This document shows, in pieces, positions 1 through 12,479 of a DNA stretch of 64,000 nt. The notes under the pieces are model-generated. The model was not told where the DNA came from and did not search any database. It worked only from the letters and a program-made list of their open reading frames with translations. Origin of the DNA: Bolinopsis microptera (taxonomy: Eukaryota; Ctenophora; Tentaculata; Lobata; Bolinopsidae); assembly GCF_026151205.1 (NCBI RefSeq), contig NC_087082.1, positions 9,680,901 through 9,744,900 on the forward strand, given 5' to 3'. The translations under genes and the position numbers were made by a program. Positions within the stretch are counted from its first letter, which is position 1; each line of letters starts with the position of its first letter.

Positions 1-804
1 TTGCCGAACTTCACGGAAAAATTAATGGAAGATTTAAAACGATGAATGAAAGTGCGTGCATCGAAAAACGCAAAATATAAATTTTCCTTCTACCAGGAGA
101 TTTGATGGCTTACAACTCGACCATTAACGATACATGCTGCGACCTATGTGGTCCTACTGAGGACGAGGTTTTGAAAAGTCTTATTTCTCTTGAGGAGGGG
201 AACGTCGCCGAATCTGTTCTAGCAGGTTAGTTGAGGCATATCTTTTCGGGACAAGGACTAATCGGTTCAGTTCCTTCCAGTTCAATTCAGTTTTCAAGTG
301 ACAAAAGATATTGGATATCCCCAACATAATAATCTAGTTTCTTCATACTGACACAATAAACAGATGAACATATTGTTAACGTATTTCTGTGATTGTCTTA
401 ATATTTTACTATTATTATTGATTGTATTGTTTGAATACTACACATATGTCAAATGAGCCTATCACTTGGCTATACATAATAAACTTTAAGCCTGGTAGAC
501 GAGACTTTTTATGACTATGATCATTTTCTCAGACAGACATCCCGTAACATCTGTTAAAAGAGACAATTTTGAGAAAGCGTTGAAAGACCTTATGAATCAA
601 ATCAGCTTTGGATCAATGCCGTTTCTCGATAATGACTTGACAGAGGGTATTATCAAATTGATTGTACAGGAGTGCCACAAAATCTGCTGTTTGCATGATT
701 TGGATGCCTTGGTATCGGGGTTGAGTGATTCAACTAAAATGTACATAATGGAGATCTTTGATAACATCTTCAAGCTGCAAAAGGTCGATGGGGGCTCGAT
801 GTAG
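1..804 (+). CDS. 3' end of a multi-exon gene, family not recognised
   Basis: Three exons can be joined: <1-51, 97-225 and 533-804, ending in TAG. The donors are GTGCGT at 52 and GTTAGT at 226. The acceptors end ttctaccag (96) and ttttctcag (532). The joins keep one frame (phase 1 at both introns), and the frame is open to the window edge, so the start lies outside. The visible product is about 148 residues. It has a cysteine cluster DTCCDLCG near the start of the second exon and a second cluster, QECHKICCLHDL, in the last exon. It has no signal peptide or membrane segment. An internal ATG at 105 is a possible alternative start. I do not recognise the family; the cysteine clusters could bind metal, which is inference. 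The exon chain is fairly secure because three independent phase matches agree. Confidence 0.7.
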
Positions 805-1399
805 GCACGTCGTATTGCAATCACTAATGCAGTTACTTTTAGTCGGGGCTGTAAGGGGAATACGCTGGCAATAATGTTCAAATTGCCGCCAAATTTCAAA
901 ACTTTTATATAAATATGCTCATTCTGGTTAGTTTTGAACTACAGAGAACTAACTCCATAGCAGTAATCAATTTGCAAAATTGCACTCAGCAATTGGCCGA
1001 AACTAATTTGACCGCATAAACAAAATTAGTTTTTTCGCCTAGAAATAATTTTGAACATTCCGTGCCAACAAACCTCAAAATCGACTTTTCCATACACCTC
1101 TAAGTCTAACTATGAACCGTATGAACATATTGAATTTACAATACCTTGTATGTTGATACACTTTTGATAAACTTTGAAGATAAATGTATTGATTTTTTTT
1201 GTATTTGCGTTTCTTAACTTATACATATTTGCATCTGAGATTTTGTGTTTAAATATGTTCAGTTCATTACAATTTACAATGGTATAATCGCGTATTATAT
1301 ACACTAATGTAACTGCGTATAATGCGATTACACTCGAATCCGAGTTCGATTATTACAGTTATTTCACGAGGCGCAGATAATCGAGTTGGACTTTCCGTT
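805..1399. other. intergenic, no gene seen
   Basis: AT-rich 3' flank of the left-edge gene. I see no coding exon with splice signals and no tandem repeat. Confidence 0.5.
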
Positions 1400-2796
1400 C
1401 CGTATGTTCCGCGGAACGATATTTGAAGAAAGTCGATTATCTCGAGATCTGAATGATAGAATTTCTTTAAACTTTCCAGATAGTTACATGGCTATCAGAC
1501 CGATAATCTGAGCAAGTTTGGGCGAATTTCTATGTGCCAAACCTAAGATATGACTTCAAACACAAGAAAATATCTCAAATTGGCGCGTTCTAGCAGAACG
1601 CAGGCATTTATTTCGAGATCTGAATGATAGAATTTCTTTAAACTTTCCAGATAGTTACATGGCTATAAGACGGATAATCTGAGCGAGTTTGGGCGAATTT
1701 CTATGTGCCAAACTTAAGATATGACTTCAAACACAAGAAAATATCTCAAATTTGCGCGTTCTAGCGGAACGCAGGCATTTATTTCGAGATCTGAATGATA
1801 GAATTTCTTTAAACTTTCCAGATAGTTACATGGCTATAAGACGGATAATCTGAGCGAGTTTGGGCGAATTTCTATGTGCCAAACTTAAGATATGACTTCA
1901 AACACAAGAAAATATCTCAAATTGGCGCGTTCTAGCGGAACGCAGGCATTTATTTCGAGATCTGAATGATAGAATTTCTTTAAACTTTCCAGATAGTTAC
2001 ATGGCTATAAGACGGATAATCTGAGCGAGTTTGGGCGAATTTCCATGTGCCAAACTTAAGATATGACTTCAAACACAAGAAAATATCTCAAATTGGAGCC
2101 TTCTAGCGGAATGCAGGCATATATTTCGAGATCTGAATGATAGAATTTCTTTAAACTTTTCAGATAGTTACATGGCTATAAGACGGATAATCTGAGCGAA
2201 TTTGGGCAAATTTCTATGTGCCAAACTTAAGATATGACTTCAAACACAAGAAAATATCTCAAATTGGCGCGTTCTAGCGGAACGCAGGCATTTATTTCGA
2301 GATCTGAATGATAGAATTATTTTAAACTTTCCAAATAGTTCCATAGCTATAAGACGGATAATCTGAGCGAGTTTGGGCGAATTTCTATGTGCCAAACTTG
2401 AGATATGACTTCAAACACAAGAAAATATCTCAAATTGGCCCGTTCTAGCGGAACGCAGGCATATATTTCGAGATCTGAATGATGGAATTTGTTCAAACTT
2501 TCCAGATAGTTTCATAGCTATAAGACGGATAATCTGAGCGAGTTTGGGCGAATTTCTATGTGCCAAACCTGAGATATGACTTCAAACACATGAAATTATC
2601 TCAAATTGGCGGTTTCGGAACAATATTTGACGAAAGTCGATTATCTCAAGTTCTGAATGATAGAATTTCTTTAAACTTTCCAGATAGTTACATGGCTATA
2701 AGACGGATAATCTGAGCGAGTTTGGGCGAATTTCTATTTGTCAAACTTGAGATATGACTTTAAACACAAGAAAATATCTTAAATTGGCGCGTTCTC
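1400..2796 (+). repeat. 171-bp satellite, direct block (about 8 units)
   Basis: The landmark gagatctgaatgatag recurs at 1444, 1615, 1786, 1957, 2128, 2299 and 2470, an exact spacing of 171 bp, and once more near 2645. Units differ by only a few percent by eye, so the array is young or homogenised. The edges carry a divergent motif (aaagtcgattatct) that also occurs in the inverted block at 4331-4960. Confidence 0.92.
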
Positions 2797-4318
2797 TTCC
2801 TCCTCCTCAGTCTTCCTCTTCCTAAGTCATCCTCCTCCTCGTCAGTCCTGCTCCTCCTCATCAGTCCTCCTCCTCCTCATCAGTCCTCCTCCTCCACCTC
2901 ATCCTCCTCTTTCTCATCCTCCTCCTCCACCTCCTCTTCCTCATCTTCCCCCTCCTCTCCCTCCCCCTCATCCCCTCCTCCTCCTCCTCAGTTCTCTTCA
3001 TCATCATCCTCCTCCTCCTGAGTCCTCCTCCTCTTGAGTATCCCTGAGTCCTCCTCCTCCTGAGTCCACCTCCTCCTGAGTCCTCTTCCTCCTCCACCTC
3101 TTCCTCCTGAGTCCTCGTCTTCCTGAGTCGTCCTCCTCCACCTTATCTCCCTCCTCCCCCTCATCCCAGTCCTCCTTTTCCTCCTCCTCCTCCTGAGTCA
3201 TCCTCCTCCTCCTTCTCCTTATTCCTCCACCTCCTCCTTCTCCTTAGTCCTCCTCCTCGTCAGTCTTCCTCCTCCTCCTCATCAGTCCTCCTGCCCCACC
3301 TCCTCCTTATCCTCCTCCTCCTGCCCCACCTCCTCCTTATTCTCCTCCTCCTCCCCCTCCTCTCATTCCTCCCCCTCATCCCCTCCTCCTCCTCCTCAGT
3401 CCTCCTCCTCCTCTTCAGTCCTCCTCCTCCACCTCCTTCTCCTCCTCCACCTCCTTCTCCTCCTCCACCTCCTTCTCCTCCTCTTCCCCCTCTTCCCCTC
3501 CTCATCCTCCTCTTCAGTCCTCCTCCTCCTCCTTTTCCTCCTCAGTCCTCTTCCTCAGTCCTCAAATTCATCTTCCTCCTCACGAATCCTCCTCCTCCTG
3601 AGTCCCCCTGAGTCCTCCTCCCCCACCTCCTCCTCCTCCTCTCCCTCGTCCCCCTCATCCCTTCCTCCTCCTCAGTCCTCCTCCTCGTCAGTCCTCCTCC
3701 TTCTCATCAGTCCTCACTCCTCCTCGTCCACCTCCTTCTCCTCCTTCTCTTCCTCCTCCTCATCCTCCTCAGTCCTCCTCCTCCTCCTCAGTCCTTCTCC
3801 TCCTCCTGGCTCCTCATCAGTCGTCTTCTCCTCCTCCTCCCCCTCCTCCCCCTCATCCCCTCCTCCTCCTCCTCCTCAGTCCTCCTCCTCCTCCTCAGTC
3901 CTTCTTTTCCTCCTCAGTCCTCCTCATCCTCATCTTCCTCCTCCTCCTGAGTCCTCCTCCTCCTGAGTCCTCCTCCTGCGTCCTCATCCTCCTCCTGAGT
4001 CCTCCTCCTCCTGAGTCCTCCTCCTGCGTCCTCATCCTCCTCCTGAGTCCTCCTCCTCCTGAGTCCTCCTCCTCCTGAGTCCTCTTCCTCCTCCACCTCC
4101 TCCTCCTCCTCTTCCTCAGTCCTCCTCAGTCCTCATCCTCCTCCTCCTCCTCCTCCTGAGTCCTCCTCCTCCTGAGTCCACACTCCACATCCTCCTCAGT
4201 CCTCTTCCTCCTCCACCTCTTTCTCCTCCTCCTCCTCCTTCTCCTCAGTCCTGCTCCTCCTAAGTCCACCTCCTCCTGAGTCCTCTTCCCTCTACACCTC
4301 CTCCTGCATATATGCCTG
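2797..4318. repeat. polypyrimidine TCC/CTC triplet tract
   Basis: About 1.5 kb of almost pure pyrimidine on the + strand, built from TCC triplets broken by 'agtcctcctcctcctg' type units. The long Glu/Arg/Gly-rich reading frames on the opposite strand are a by-product of the triplet repeat, not genes. Such tracts can form triplex (H-DNA) structures; that is general knowledge, not shown here. Confidence 0.9.
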
Positions 4319-4330
4319 CACATTTTTTTT

Positions 4331-4960
4331 TTTTGGCACATAGAAATTCGCCCAAACTCGCTCAGATTATCCGTCTTATAGCCATGTAACTATCTGAAAA
4401 GTTTACAGAAATTCTATCATTCAGATCTCGAGATAATCGACTTTCGTCAAATATCGTTCCGAAACCGCCAATTGGAGATGATTTCATGTGTTTGAAGTCA
4501 TATCTCAAGTTTGGCACATAGAAATTCGCCCAAACTCGCTCAGATTATCCGTCTTATAGCTATGTAACTATCTGGAAAGTTTGAAGAAATTTTATTATTC
4601 AGATCTCGAAATGTATGCCTGCGTTCCGCTAGAATGCGCCAATTTGAGATAATTTCATGTGTTGGAAGTCATATCTCAGGTTTGGTACATAGAAATTCGC
4701 CCAAACTCGCTCAGATTATCCGTCTTATAGCTATGAAACTATTTGGAAAGTTTAAAGAAATTCTATCATTCAGATCTCGAAATATATGCCTGCGTTCCGC
4801 TAGAAGGCACCAATTTGAGATATTTTCTTGTGTTTGAAGTCATATCTCCATTTTGGCATATAGAAATTCTCCCAAACTGTCACACATTATCCGTCATATA
4901 GCCATGTAACTATCTGGAAAGTTTTAAGAAAATCTATCAGTCAGATCTTGAGAAAATCAT
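4331..4960 (-). repeat. 171-bp satellite, inverted block (about 3.5 units)
   Basis: Sequence from ggcacatagaaattcgccc onward is the reverse complement of the satellite at 1400-2796. The two blocks therefore face each other across the polypyrimidine tract. Units are more diverged toward 4850-4960. Confidence 0.9.
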
Positions 4961-5052
4961 AATTATATTCTAAGTTATTCACTAAAACACTTGATTTTCG
5001 ATCTTTTTATTTGGAACAGATTTGTCGAAAGTCCTTCTGAGATAATCGGGAT

Positions 5053-5106
5053 TTGACCGGGATGACCGGGATGACCGGGATGACCGGGATGACCGGGATG
5101 ACCGGG
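5053..5106. repeat. 9-bp tandem repeat (tgaccggga)
   Basis: About six perfect copies of a 9-bp unit, followed by a related gaccgggacc. The same motif forms the looser array at 5819-5985. Confidence 0.9.
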
Positions 5107-5818
5107 ACCAAAACTGGTATTCTCATATTTAAAGCTGCAACTTTGATTAACATTATAATTGAACAATTTGAATAAGTAATAACTAGAATATTAAATTAGA
5201 AAAAACTAGAAAAAACCCGTCAATATGGGGCATGGGCCTAATGTACTACACCAATAATGTTCATGTACTGATTACTCAAGTTCACCCTCATTCCTCATTC
5301 CTCAATCAATGATCCCTCAAATTATTCAACAGTTTTATTCTCCAATTCCAATTGACAATTATTCCTCCCCAACATTTTCAATTTATAAAACAAACACTGC
5401 TCACAGCTCACTTTGTTATCATTAGATTTTCAAGTCTGCAAGTTCTGCAGTTGTAATTGTTTACATTCCATCTCTTATCAGTTATCTGCATAATGCAATT
5501 GCACATGATTAATTTACAGACAGGATTTACACACACAATTCATTTCACATTTGATGAACAGCATCAATTATGGATTGATGATACAAGATTTTACACTCAT
5601 ACTACATAACAGGTCATGTGACCACCTGGTGTCAAGTCAGGTGACATAGTAAAGAGTAGGGACAGCTCCTTATATGGCATAATTGTGTTTTTAAGTTCAG
5701 AGAAGTTCTGCACTCTGCCGTTTATTGCCTTTTCTTGTTCTGTTCTAATTTACAGTTTAAAATCACAGTGAATGAAATTTTGTAAAAGATCTCGGTCAAA
5801 ATCCCGGCAAATTTGAGT
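5107..5818. other. intergenic, no gene seen
   Basis: AT-rich spacer between two arrays sharing the gaccggga motif. I find no exon or structured repeat here. Confidence 0.45.
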
Positions 5819-6007
5819 GATTGACCGGGACCGGGACCAAGAATCCTGAATTAACCGGGACCGGGACCGGGATCATAAATCAGCATTTGACCGGGACCGG
5901 GACGAAAAAATGTGACTTGACCGGGACAGGGACCGGGATAGCTCAAAATTGCCAATCCCGGTACCGGGAATCCCGGTCGTTTACTGAGGGTGGGGGGGGG
6001 GGGGGGT
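5819..6007. repeat. gaccggga-type degenerate array and G tract
   Basis: Interspersed ttgaccgggaccggga units to about 5985, then a run of about 15 G interrupted by one T (5990-6007). The reading frames across it are repeat artefacts. Confidence 0.8.
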
Positions 6008-6015
6008 TCACACGG

Positions 6016-6443
6016 ATTTTTTGTGAAACTTGGTTTCGAGATAGCAGTTGACCAACAAACTAGGACCGGTGACCGAACTTTTGAGGGGGTCTCGGACCCC
6101 AACCGCCAAACGGTGCCCGCGGGGCAGCCACGCCCATATTTAGTCCAAACTAGGCCAAATTTAGCCAAATACCCTCAACATGCCCAAAACTCAGATTTTA
6201 TGTGCTCTACTTGTAGCTATAAGTGATCCCCTGAACTCGCATATGAAATTTCATCAAGATTGGACAAAAGATTACTGAGTCATGAGATAAAAACTATATA
6301 TCTAAATTTGGCCTAGTTTGGACTAAATATGGGCGTGGCTGCCCCGCGGGCACCGTTTGGCGGTTGGGGCCGGGACCCCCTCAAAAGTTCGGTCACCGCT
6401 CTTAGTTTGTTGGACAACTGGCTCGAAACCAGATTTCACAGCG
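6016..6443. mobile_element. foldback element, ~150-bp inverted arms
   Basis: The left arm (6016-6165) and the right arm (about 6303-6443) are reverse complements. Both contain tatgggcgtggctg (or its complement), the cgggcaccgtttggcgg block and the gttcggtcaccg block. The central spacer of about 140 bp has no coding capacity. GC content is higher than the flanks. It is probably a non-autonomous DNA transposon of MITE or foldback type; no target duplication was identified. Confidence 0.8.
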
Positions 6444-6462
6444 TGGTCAGCGGGGCCCTTCG

Positions 6463-6777
6463 TTACGCCACTGACTGTGATATATATATTAACAAAGTAT
6501 ATGTACCGTTGTAAATCATTCGGTGTGGAAGATTGTTCCTGCCCATGTATAAGTATTGCTCCTCCACAAGTTCATCTAAAAGGGTCAGCGCATCCTCGAC
6601 TGCATCGTCATGTATGGCTCCTCCAAACTCAACTACTTTCTTTATAAGCGTGCCACACTTCTCTCCCGCCGTTTTGATAATGTTTTTTGCAGTTCTGCTA
6701 CAACAGGTGATCCCCATGGAGCCCAGTATATCCAATACCCTATTTGGGATACCTGTTAAATATATTTTGTTTAGCAT
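6463..6777 (-). pseudogene. fragment of a repeat-derived coding sequence
   Basis: An open frame with a coding-like stretch that includes NRVLDILGSMGITCCSRTAK followed by an amphipathic, acidic segment. The style resembles transposon-derived proteins of marine invertebrates (for example those carrying DUF6589), but the match is from memory and weak. It has no clear start, no splice partners that I can find, and it abuts a foldback element. I treat it as a relic. Confidence 0.3.
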
Positions 6778-6805
6778 GTTTAGAATATTGATAGCTGAAC
6801 TCTAG

Positions 6806-9426
6806 CTTGTGAGCCACTGATTCAACCAAGTTCATAATCATATAATAAAACTATGTTTCTCTGAAACTGAAGCCATGATGTAATTTAAACGTCGTATCTA
6901 AAGGGGAAAATAAATTTAACTGGTGTTCTATTTCCGTAATTCATTTATTACGAATGTTCATTTGAACCAGTTATAACATCGAAATCACATATTCTCGTTT
7001 AACCAATTATTATTCACCAGATGCTGCTAGCATAATAGCTATTATGATTTTTTTTTCGATACCGATTGGAAGCTGTGTAATGTGATACGTGCACATGATA
7101 CAATATAGTGTGTAATATATAGTGCGGCACTGCTAATCGTTTTGAAACTTGCCGCCAGCCAGTCTGAGGTGACTCATAGTCTATGCTGATAATAGCTTCG
7201 CTTCCTTTGCGGGATATATCTGCAAATTATCAGCTCTCAGTGTCCACGAGTTTTAGTGCATTATATATACTATAAGTATAGAATTCCCGGAACGTATTAT
7301 AAATATAGTGTGAATATAATGTATTTTAGTGTTATGTTATTAAGATTACGGACTGGAACATTATTTATTACTCGTGTAACAATAGACAGATGATAATTTC
7401 TGATTATTCTGATTTCTGCGACAAATGATACTGAACTGTTAGAATAAACGACGTTTCAAAGTAACAACTTCGTATTCATGCTGACAAAATTGGTAAATAA
7501 TATGTGAGAAAACTGTCTCATAAATGTGAGAAAACTGTCTCATAAAATTTATAAATATTATATTGTTATGGAATGGAAACGTTTTAACCTGGTAAAGCTA
7601 GACCACAATTCCAGTCTACGCCCTAGTACAGTGTACACAGCATGAAGGATTTGTTTCGCTTCTCAAATTAAAGCCATATAATATGTATATATGTTTAACT
7701 TTACTCGATTGATGGCTAACTGTGATTAATCATTACAGAAACTATAATGAACCTATAATAATAGTATAGTGTAGTGATCTCTGTAGTTGTCTTTTTGAGT
7801 TTCTACCCTTGAAACCGTGTACATAACTAATTAGTGATATCAAGCCGCAATCTGAAATATGTCGAATCTAAAAATCGCTTAAATCTTACTATACCTAATA
7901 ATGGCAGTTCAGCCTGATTGTGGACATCGTTAGAAGTTAGTAATCCAATTCTGCGAGAGAAGATTTGCCCAAAATTTTTTACCATACTTCCTGTTAATAT
8001 ATAAGTAGTAAGTAAGTAATACCAACCTTATTATTACAGACTGTTCTCAGTCTCTGGTGTCGATCACCAGTGCTGAGTGCCTCTGCCGCACCAAAACAAC
8101 TTGCAATTCAAAAAGGCTTCCGTATGTTTTTTATGCGGGCTACATCGTAGAATACACATGCTAACACCACTAATTTCGCAGCGGCTTTTAATCTCATGCT
8201 GCAGTGTAAATAAAATAGAAGTACTAATCGCGAAAAAATGTATACGACCACACAAATTCAGGTTATCCCATGCTGGTATAGTTAGTTAATCTAAAAATAA
8301 CCATATAATAAGACAAATTAACTAATCTCCATGCCACATTCTTGGTAATTACGGAAGGTACGAAAGAAACATCTTTTATTTATAAAATCACTCACTCACA
8401 AAATTGCCGACCCATTATCTATTGAATGTTGAACAGTTGAAGTGGCGAAGATCTTTTAAACAACTTACAACTTACAATTTACATATCAACATTATTGCTG
8501 CAGCAGATACAAATAATAACATTATTATATTCACACTCGCTTGAACAATTAAATTAATTAGGAAGTTGAACCCCCAACTTTTAGTTTTACTGTTTTTGAA
8601 CTGATAAGCATCTACTCCAGGACCAACTGCCAATGAGCTTTGGAAGGTTGACACAGTAAATGGACAGAACTTGTGACGTAAATAAATTTGTTCATGTTGA
8701 CCTCCAACTCCGACAGAATAGTAGATCAAAATGATTTTAGCTCATTTTAGCTCGTATTCGCTACAAACTACAAAACTTAACATATTTTTTAAGTTCCAAT
8801 ACAGCGATCACGACTGTTCTGACAAAGCACTAGCAACTAGGAAGGTTCTTTAAAATTCTTTAAAGTGTCATAATTACTAAAATCTCTTCTTAACAATCAA
8901 GTTGTTGATCCTAGTTCTATACACCTAAACGAGTACAAAATGACAGCCTTTCAAGTTGAATTTATCGATATCCAGCTCAGCATACGGCTTTTTTTAACCA
9001 ATAATGGGTATATACCGATGATCGGTGAACTAGTAGATATTCGATTATATTACCATGAAACATAGTATTGTAGTTAAAAATCTTCCTGAATGTGTAAATA
9101 TAACATAAAGAAACACGTACTAGTTTGCTGAAACGAAAAGCAACTATTTAATTAAAATAAATGAACAGTATTCAAATACACAATTAAAAATACAAACTCC
9201 AACATAATCGACAGACAAACTCAATAAATGAAGATTTCGTCGTGAAACGAGCTATATATACAGCTATAACGTAGCGCTCGACTCCAGTCTGAACCAAAAT
9301 TAAGTCGCGTTCGTAGGAAATTGACCACCAGCTGCTGGTGGTTCGAATGTTGGTTTGCACACTACTGTGGTTGCGAGAAGCATTATTTGATGCGCGCGCG
9401 ACCCAGTAGTGCATCGCGCTACAAAC
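6806..9426. other. intergenic, no gene seen
   Basis: AT-rich DNA with only short, compositionally random open frames. A 25-bp direct repeat (atgtgagaaaactgtctcataaa) is tandemly doubled near 7501-7548. I see no exon with paired splice sites and no larger repeat family. Confidence 0.45.
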
Positions 9427-9427
9427 T

Positions 9428-10044
9428 ATATATAAAGCGAGACGATATATATATATATTTATATTTATCCGTGCCATTTTACTGACACCACGGCATCAAC
9501 TTTAACGCAAATTTCCGCAAAAACCGTAAAATATATACAACTGAAACTTTTTGACTAGGTCAAATGCTTTAATGGCCTCAAAATCAGCATGAAAAAATAA
9601 AAAATTGGCCAAGATGTAGGAGTTTTAGAGCCCAAAATTTGGTACCCCAAGTGGTGTCAAAAACGCGAATTAAATAGGTAATAATTATTTTGGTCTCTTG
9701 AGTCTTGACACCATTTTAGGGTTATACGGGTTCCTGCTAGTATATATAAAGCGAGACGATATATATGGATGGATGGATCCGTGCCATTTTACTGACACCA
9801 CGGCATCAACTTTAACGCGACTTTTCGCAAAAACCGTAAAATTAGATATACAACTGAAACTTTTTTGACTGGGCCAAATGCTTTAATGGCCTTCAAATCA
9901 GCATGAAAAAATAAAAAATTGGTCAAGAAATAAAAATTTCAGAGCCAAAAATTTGGACCGCCAAGTGGTGTCAAAAACGCGAATTAAATAGGTAAACTAA
10001 TAATTATTTTAGTCAATCAAGTCTTGACACCACTTTAGGGTTAG
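9428..10044 (+). repeat. two tandem copies of a ~300-bp dispersed repeat
   Basis: Copy A (about 9428-9725) and copy B (about 9741-10044) both run from ataaagcgagacgatatat through ccattttactgacacca to cttgacaccattttaggg. A third, truncated and more diverged copy begins near 17265. None has coding capacity. It is a dispersed family, possibly a SINE or MITE, but no termini are proven. Confidence 0.8.
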
Positions 10045-11490
10045 TACAATAAATAAGACGAGACAGAATATTTTATTACAGTCAATAAAGTTGGCATACG
10101 ATGCAGTAATATGACGTGACATGATACGCATCGTTATATTTTTAACACGAAACAAAACCGCGCAAAGTATGAAATGATCTACAACCAAACCATATACTGA
10201 TACAGATCGACGGCGACACCTCAGATGCGCGCAGGATTTTTCAAGTTCTGTACGCCTAATATAATATAAACGATTATTACATGCGCCAAACACCACTCTG
10301 GGATACAATAAAGTAGACCAATTACATTGTATGCAGTAGGGAACTTTGATCGTGCGTTGCGTGGTGTTACCGGCACCGCGGCGAAATTCTTGTTAATGTG
10401 GAATTTTGAGTTAGTCCTTAAAAAAAATATGGCGGCCAAATTCTGAAAAATACCTGGAAAATTGTTTTATTTATTTAGAGCTCCTTTTGACTTGGTTAGA
10501 ATTATACATTGGAGGTCCCGGTTATTTAAGGAGAGTCCGTCTCGGAGGGATCTGAACCCACTATATTGACCGTCTTAAAACTTAGGTTTCGGGGAAATTA
10601 TAATTTTGCTGGAATTCAGATCTTCGTGTTACCTTTTTTTTCATTCGTCATTGTATTGTGAATACTTTCAATTATGTTGGGTTGACACAAGTACAAATTG
10701 ATACAACAATGAAGAGCAAAAATATGGTCGAAGTAAGCTTTTCATACTATTACTACAGTCTACACTAATCAAATTTAATCAACACAGGTGGAAATCTTTT
10801 GATAAATACCTAGTTAATGGAAATATCTTAGTCGCAAAAGTTTGTCCAACTAATCACCTTTCGACGTTTTTCCAAGTAATTGTGTAGGAGAGATACTAAT
10901 AGAGTATTATTATTATTCATAGAAGACTTCCTCGCCAGCGGCGCTTATATAATCTCATGCAATAGAAATTGTTCCTAAAATCATGCACAATATGTTTGCC
11001 AATTGTTGTTAAGTAAGCGCCTAATGCGATCACAAATAATTCAGGCTGAACCCCCCTCCCCTAAACAAGCTTTACAACGGCAAGATTGCAGACAAGAAAT
11101 AACTTAAAATTTACCCTTAATAAACTAAGAAATTTTTTCCGTGTTCCATTTTAGACAACATCATTGTCATTTATCGCAAAACCTAAAAAAATATTGCAAT
11201 CAGAAGAGCAGTCACCGAGAGGACAACATTGATGGAGTGACACACAGCAAGTGAGTACTGACCCTCGTGTCCATCTTCCTCTTGTTCATCTTCGACTATT
11301 TCCTCCCAGGTTGCTGAGCAAGTTATTTATTAATTGAAGGTTAACAATGAGATTTTGCAAAATGAAAAGGGATGGATAATTAATGATATGTAAATGGGAG
11401 GTGGAACTAATTTGTTTTGAATTTTAAAACGTACTAAATCATTCAGAATGAACCACCTTGCACCTCCCCAGTCCCCCAGTTAGTAACTTA
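10045..11490. other. intergenic, no gene seen
   Basis: AT-rich spacer and 3' flank of the secreted-protein gene at 11491-12063. I find no exon, tandem repeat or terminal inverted repeat. Confidence 0.45.
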
Positions 11491-12063
11491 CTAACTATTG
11501 AATGTAGGGTCCAAAATTAAATTATAAATATGCAGCTCACTTCTATCCTGAGCGACGAGGGCCAATTCGTATATTTCAAATGTGTCTCCTTCTGTCATTG
11601 CGATAGTAATATAGTCCATCAGTATCCCAGCGCACGCTTCGATTTCTCCCTCGGATGGATTATAGGTCTCAGCGTCCATCGTACTATACACGACTGGCTG
11701 TGGAGCAGAACAATCAAAACCTGTACATTGGCAGGTTTTGATCATGTTGTCTGATGGCTCGCACTCCATCGGGTCCCAGCTGTTCTTACTCTCGGTTCGG
11801 AATGTTCTGACTTCTGTAATACAGTGCAAGTTGTCTAGTTGAATCATAACCTGAGCAAAATTTTGATCGTCTGTATCCATTTTGAGACCGGTCGACATTT
11901 CCATGTCAAGCATAAGTCCACAATTTGGACAACTGGCAGCATCGTATCTGGACAGGAATTCTGGCTTAATCTCTATCTCACCATCCAGCCGCTCTCGCAA
12001 ATCTCCTTGGGACAGGCAGATCATCGCAAGAAAAAAAAGAGCTATTGTAAACTCTGTCATCAT
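11491..12063 (-). CDS. secreted protein of unknown family, 190 aa
   Basis: Single-exon frame from ATG at 12063 to a stop at 11491. The N-terminus (MMTEFTIALFFLAMICLSQG) is a convincing signal peptide with cleavage expected near residue 20. The mature part is acidic and contains about seven cysteines, in a CPNCG pair, two single positions, a CQCTGFDC cluster and a further C near residue 142. This pattern suggests disulphides in an extracellular protein. No membrane anchor follows. I do not recognise the family. Upstream introns limited to the 5' UTR cannot be excluded. The neighbours on both sides are repeats. Confidence rests on signal peptide, length and the ordered cysteines. Confidence 0.6.
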   Translation of the reverse strand: MMTEFTIALFFLAMICLSQGDLRERLDGEIEIKPEFLSRYDAASCPNCGLMLDMEMSTGLKMDTDDQNFAQVMIQLDNLHCITEVRTFRTESKNSWDPMECEPSDNMIKTCQCTGFDCSAPQPVVYSTMDAETYNPSEGEIEACAGILMDYITIAMTEGDTFEIYELALVAQDRSELHIYNLILDPTFNS

Positions 12064-12479
12064 TCGTCAGGACTGATCAACAGCTACTTGAATAATCTTT
12101 GTTGAGAGAATATAACGAAATAAATGATTCAGAATGAAGCTACAGTATTCCCTGATTAACCGCGTCCATTATTTCCCCCCAAATTAGGAATTAATATGAT
12201 AACAATCAATACCTCGATTAACGGCGGCTTTTACTTTTCACTCAAACTACGCAGGTAACAGGTTTTACTGTAGTATACGTAAATTATGTAAATAGTAGGT
12301 GATTCCTCTTCTTTCACACACTGAACCTTTTTATAAAAATAGATCAGTTAATATCAACATGGATTCAATCAGTAATCCCAGTTTGTTTAAGCTAAAATGG
12401 GTCATGAGATTACCCTGTGCAAATCGCTAAGAGCTGCAGTGAGGACTCCGACTAGGCTGAGCCCTTGAAAAGTTTCGAA

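Noticed and set aside
2861..4341. Glu/Arg/Gly-rich minus-strand frames
   Set aside because: Triplet polypyrimidine repeat without splice sites, and compositionally trivial.
8064..8289. Overlapping 63- and 70-codon frames as small genes
   Set aside because: No signal peptide, motif or splice partner; length is expected by chance.
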